From Lentzea sp. (GTDB lineage: Bacteria; Actinomycetota; Actinomycetes; Mycobacteriales; Pseudonocardiaceae), in contig JASLAV010000163.1 of the NCBI GenBank assembly GCA_030146905.1, positions 1-5,140 on the forward strand: a stretch of DNA of 5,140 nt, read 5' to 3'. A program made the position numbers and the translations under genes. The number at the start of each line of letters is the position of its first letter. Position 1 is the stretch's first letter. Shown piece by piece: positions 4,748 to 5,140 of this stretch. The notes beneath the pieces are model-generated. The model searched no databases, was not told the origin of the DNA, and saw only the letters and a list, made by a program, of their open reading frames with translations.

Positions 4748-5140
4748 GTGCGCGAGCACGATCTTTTCGAATCATCCTTCGACGACGCCGACACCATGCG
4801 GCGCAAGGGAAAGCGCTCCAAGCGCCCCGCCGACGACGCGGAACCCACGCGTCGCGGCCGCATGACAGAAGAAGAAAAGCTGCGGATCGCACGACTGCGC
4901 GAGGACCAGCTCAGCACCGCGGACACCCCTGAGGACGGCGACCGCTGGTCCACGTGGGGCGACGCGGACCAGGGCCCGAAGCCGCACCCCGGCTGGCTCG
5001 TCACCGAGCTGGCCGCGGTGGACCGCGAGCTGGGCATCGTGAAGACCGGCAAGGAGGCGGACGTCTTCCTGCTGGAACGCGCGATGGGCGAGAAGTCGTG
5101 CCTGCTCGCCGCCAAGCGCTACCGCAGTGGCGACCACCGG
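4748..5140 (+). CDS. RIO1-like serine protein kinase, N-terminal part (3' end beyond window)
   Basis: 131 codons are visible and the frame runs off the window. RIO kinases are atypical protein kinases; RIO1/2 act in ribosome maturation in eukaryotes and archaea, while the bacterial members have little defined function. The first 75 residues are charged and probably flexible (basic RRKGKRSKR near 18-26, then acidic and helical TEEEKLRIARLRED). A conserved actinobacterial block follows: HPGWLVTELAAVDRELGIVKTGKEADVFLL. GKEADV (101-106) is the RIO nucleotide-binding loop and Lys123 in LAAKRYR is the ATP-anchoring lysine. The catalytic HxDLSxxN and metal-binding regions lie beyond the window, so activity cannot be judged. 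GTG 4748 is chosen for its GGGAG site and the VREHDLFE start; the frame stays open upstream to 4619, but GTG 4640 lacks a ribosome site. Confidence 0.85.
   Translation, partial: MREHDLFESSFDDADTMRRKGKRSKRPADDAEPTRRGRMTEEEKLRIARLREDQLSTADTPEDGDRWSTWGDADQGPKPHPGWLVTELAAVDRELGIVKTGKEADVFLLERAMGEKSCLLAAKRYRSGDHR

Noticed and set aside
3669..4892. Minus-strand open frame of about 407 codons opposite yaaA and the RIO gene start.
   Set aside because: It crosses the yaaA gene, both gaps and the kinase start, with no recognisable domain; the plus-strand genes explain the region.

Overview
The window is about 70% G+C by eye. All six supported protein genes, and one doubtful small ORF, lie on the + strand. 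The GC-rich third codon positions, TANNNT-type -10 boxes, probable leaderless starts and a mycobacterial-type short sirohaem synthase point to a high-GC actinomycete. The family mix (RIO-type kinase, streptomycete-type trypsin, PIG-L deacetylase) suggests a Pseudonocardiales relative such as Lentzea, Saccharothrix or Amycolatopsis. That placement is inference.

Layout: (1) bases 1-756 are the 3' end of a cobalamin gene: a CbiG C-terminal domain fused to a cut-short CobJ-like methyltransferase domain. (2) A terminator-like hairpin and a leader dyad precede a secreted trypsin (917-1690). (3) A 32-bp palindrome abuts a PIG-L zinc deacetylase (1742-2455). (4) A short gap holding a probable promoter and a 15-bp operator-like dyad leads to bifunctional cysG (2507-3715). 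(5) A strong hairpin ends cysG, and a TACCCT -10 box sits so that transcription would begin on the GTG of yaaA (3810-4538). (6) A 209-base gap holds hairpins and a possible 21-codon leader ORF. (7) The window ends inside a RIO-family protein kinase gene (from 4748).

Functionally, the cobalamin fragment and cysG belong together. CysG makes precorrin-2, the branch point to sirohaem and cobalamin, and the CbiG domain acts later on the cobalamin branch. The trypsin, PIG-L, YaaA and RIO genes have no evident link to tetrapyrrole synthesis. Most junctions carry hairpins and three genes seem to start leaderless, so the genes look largely individually transcribed rather than one operon.

No CRISPR array, insertion sequence, tRNA, rRNA or phage feature is visible, and no gap between genes exceeds 300 bases. 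I see no clear new multi-gene system. The most unusual features are the degenerate methyltransferase tail, the palindromes fused to gene starts, and the mini-ORF leader before the RIO kinase.
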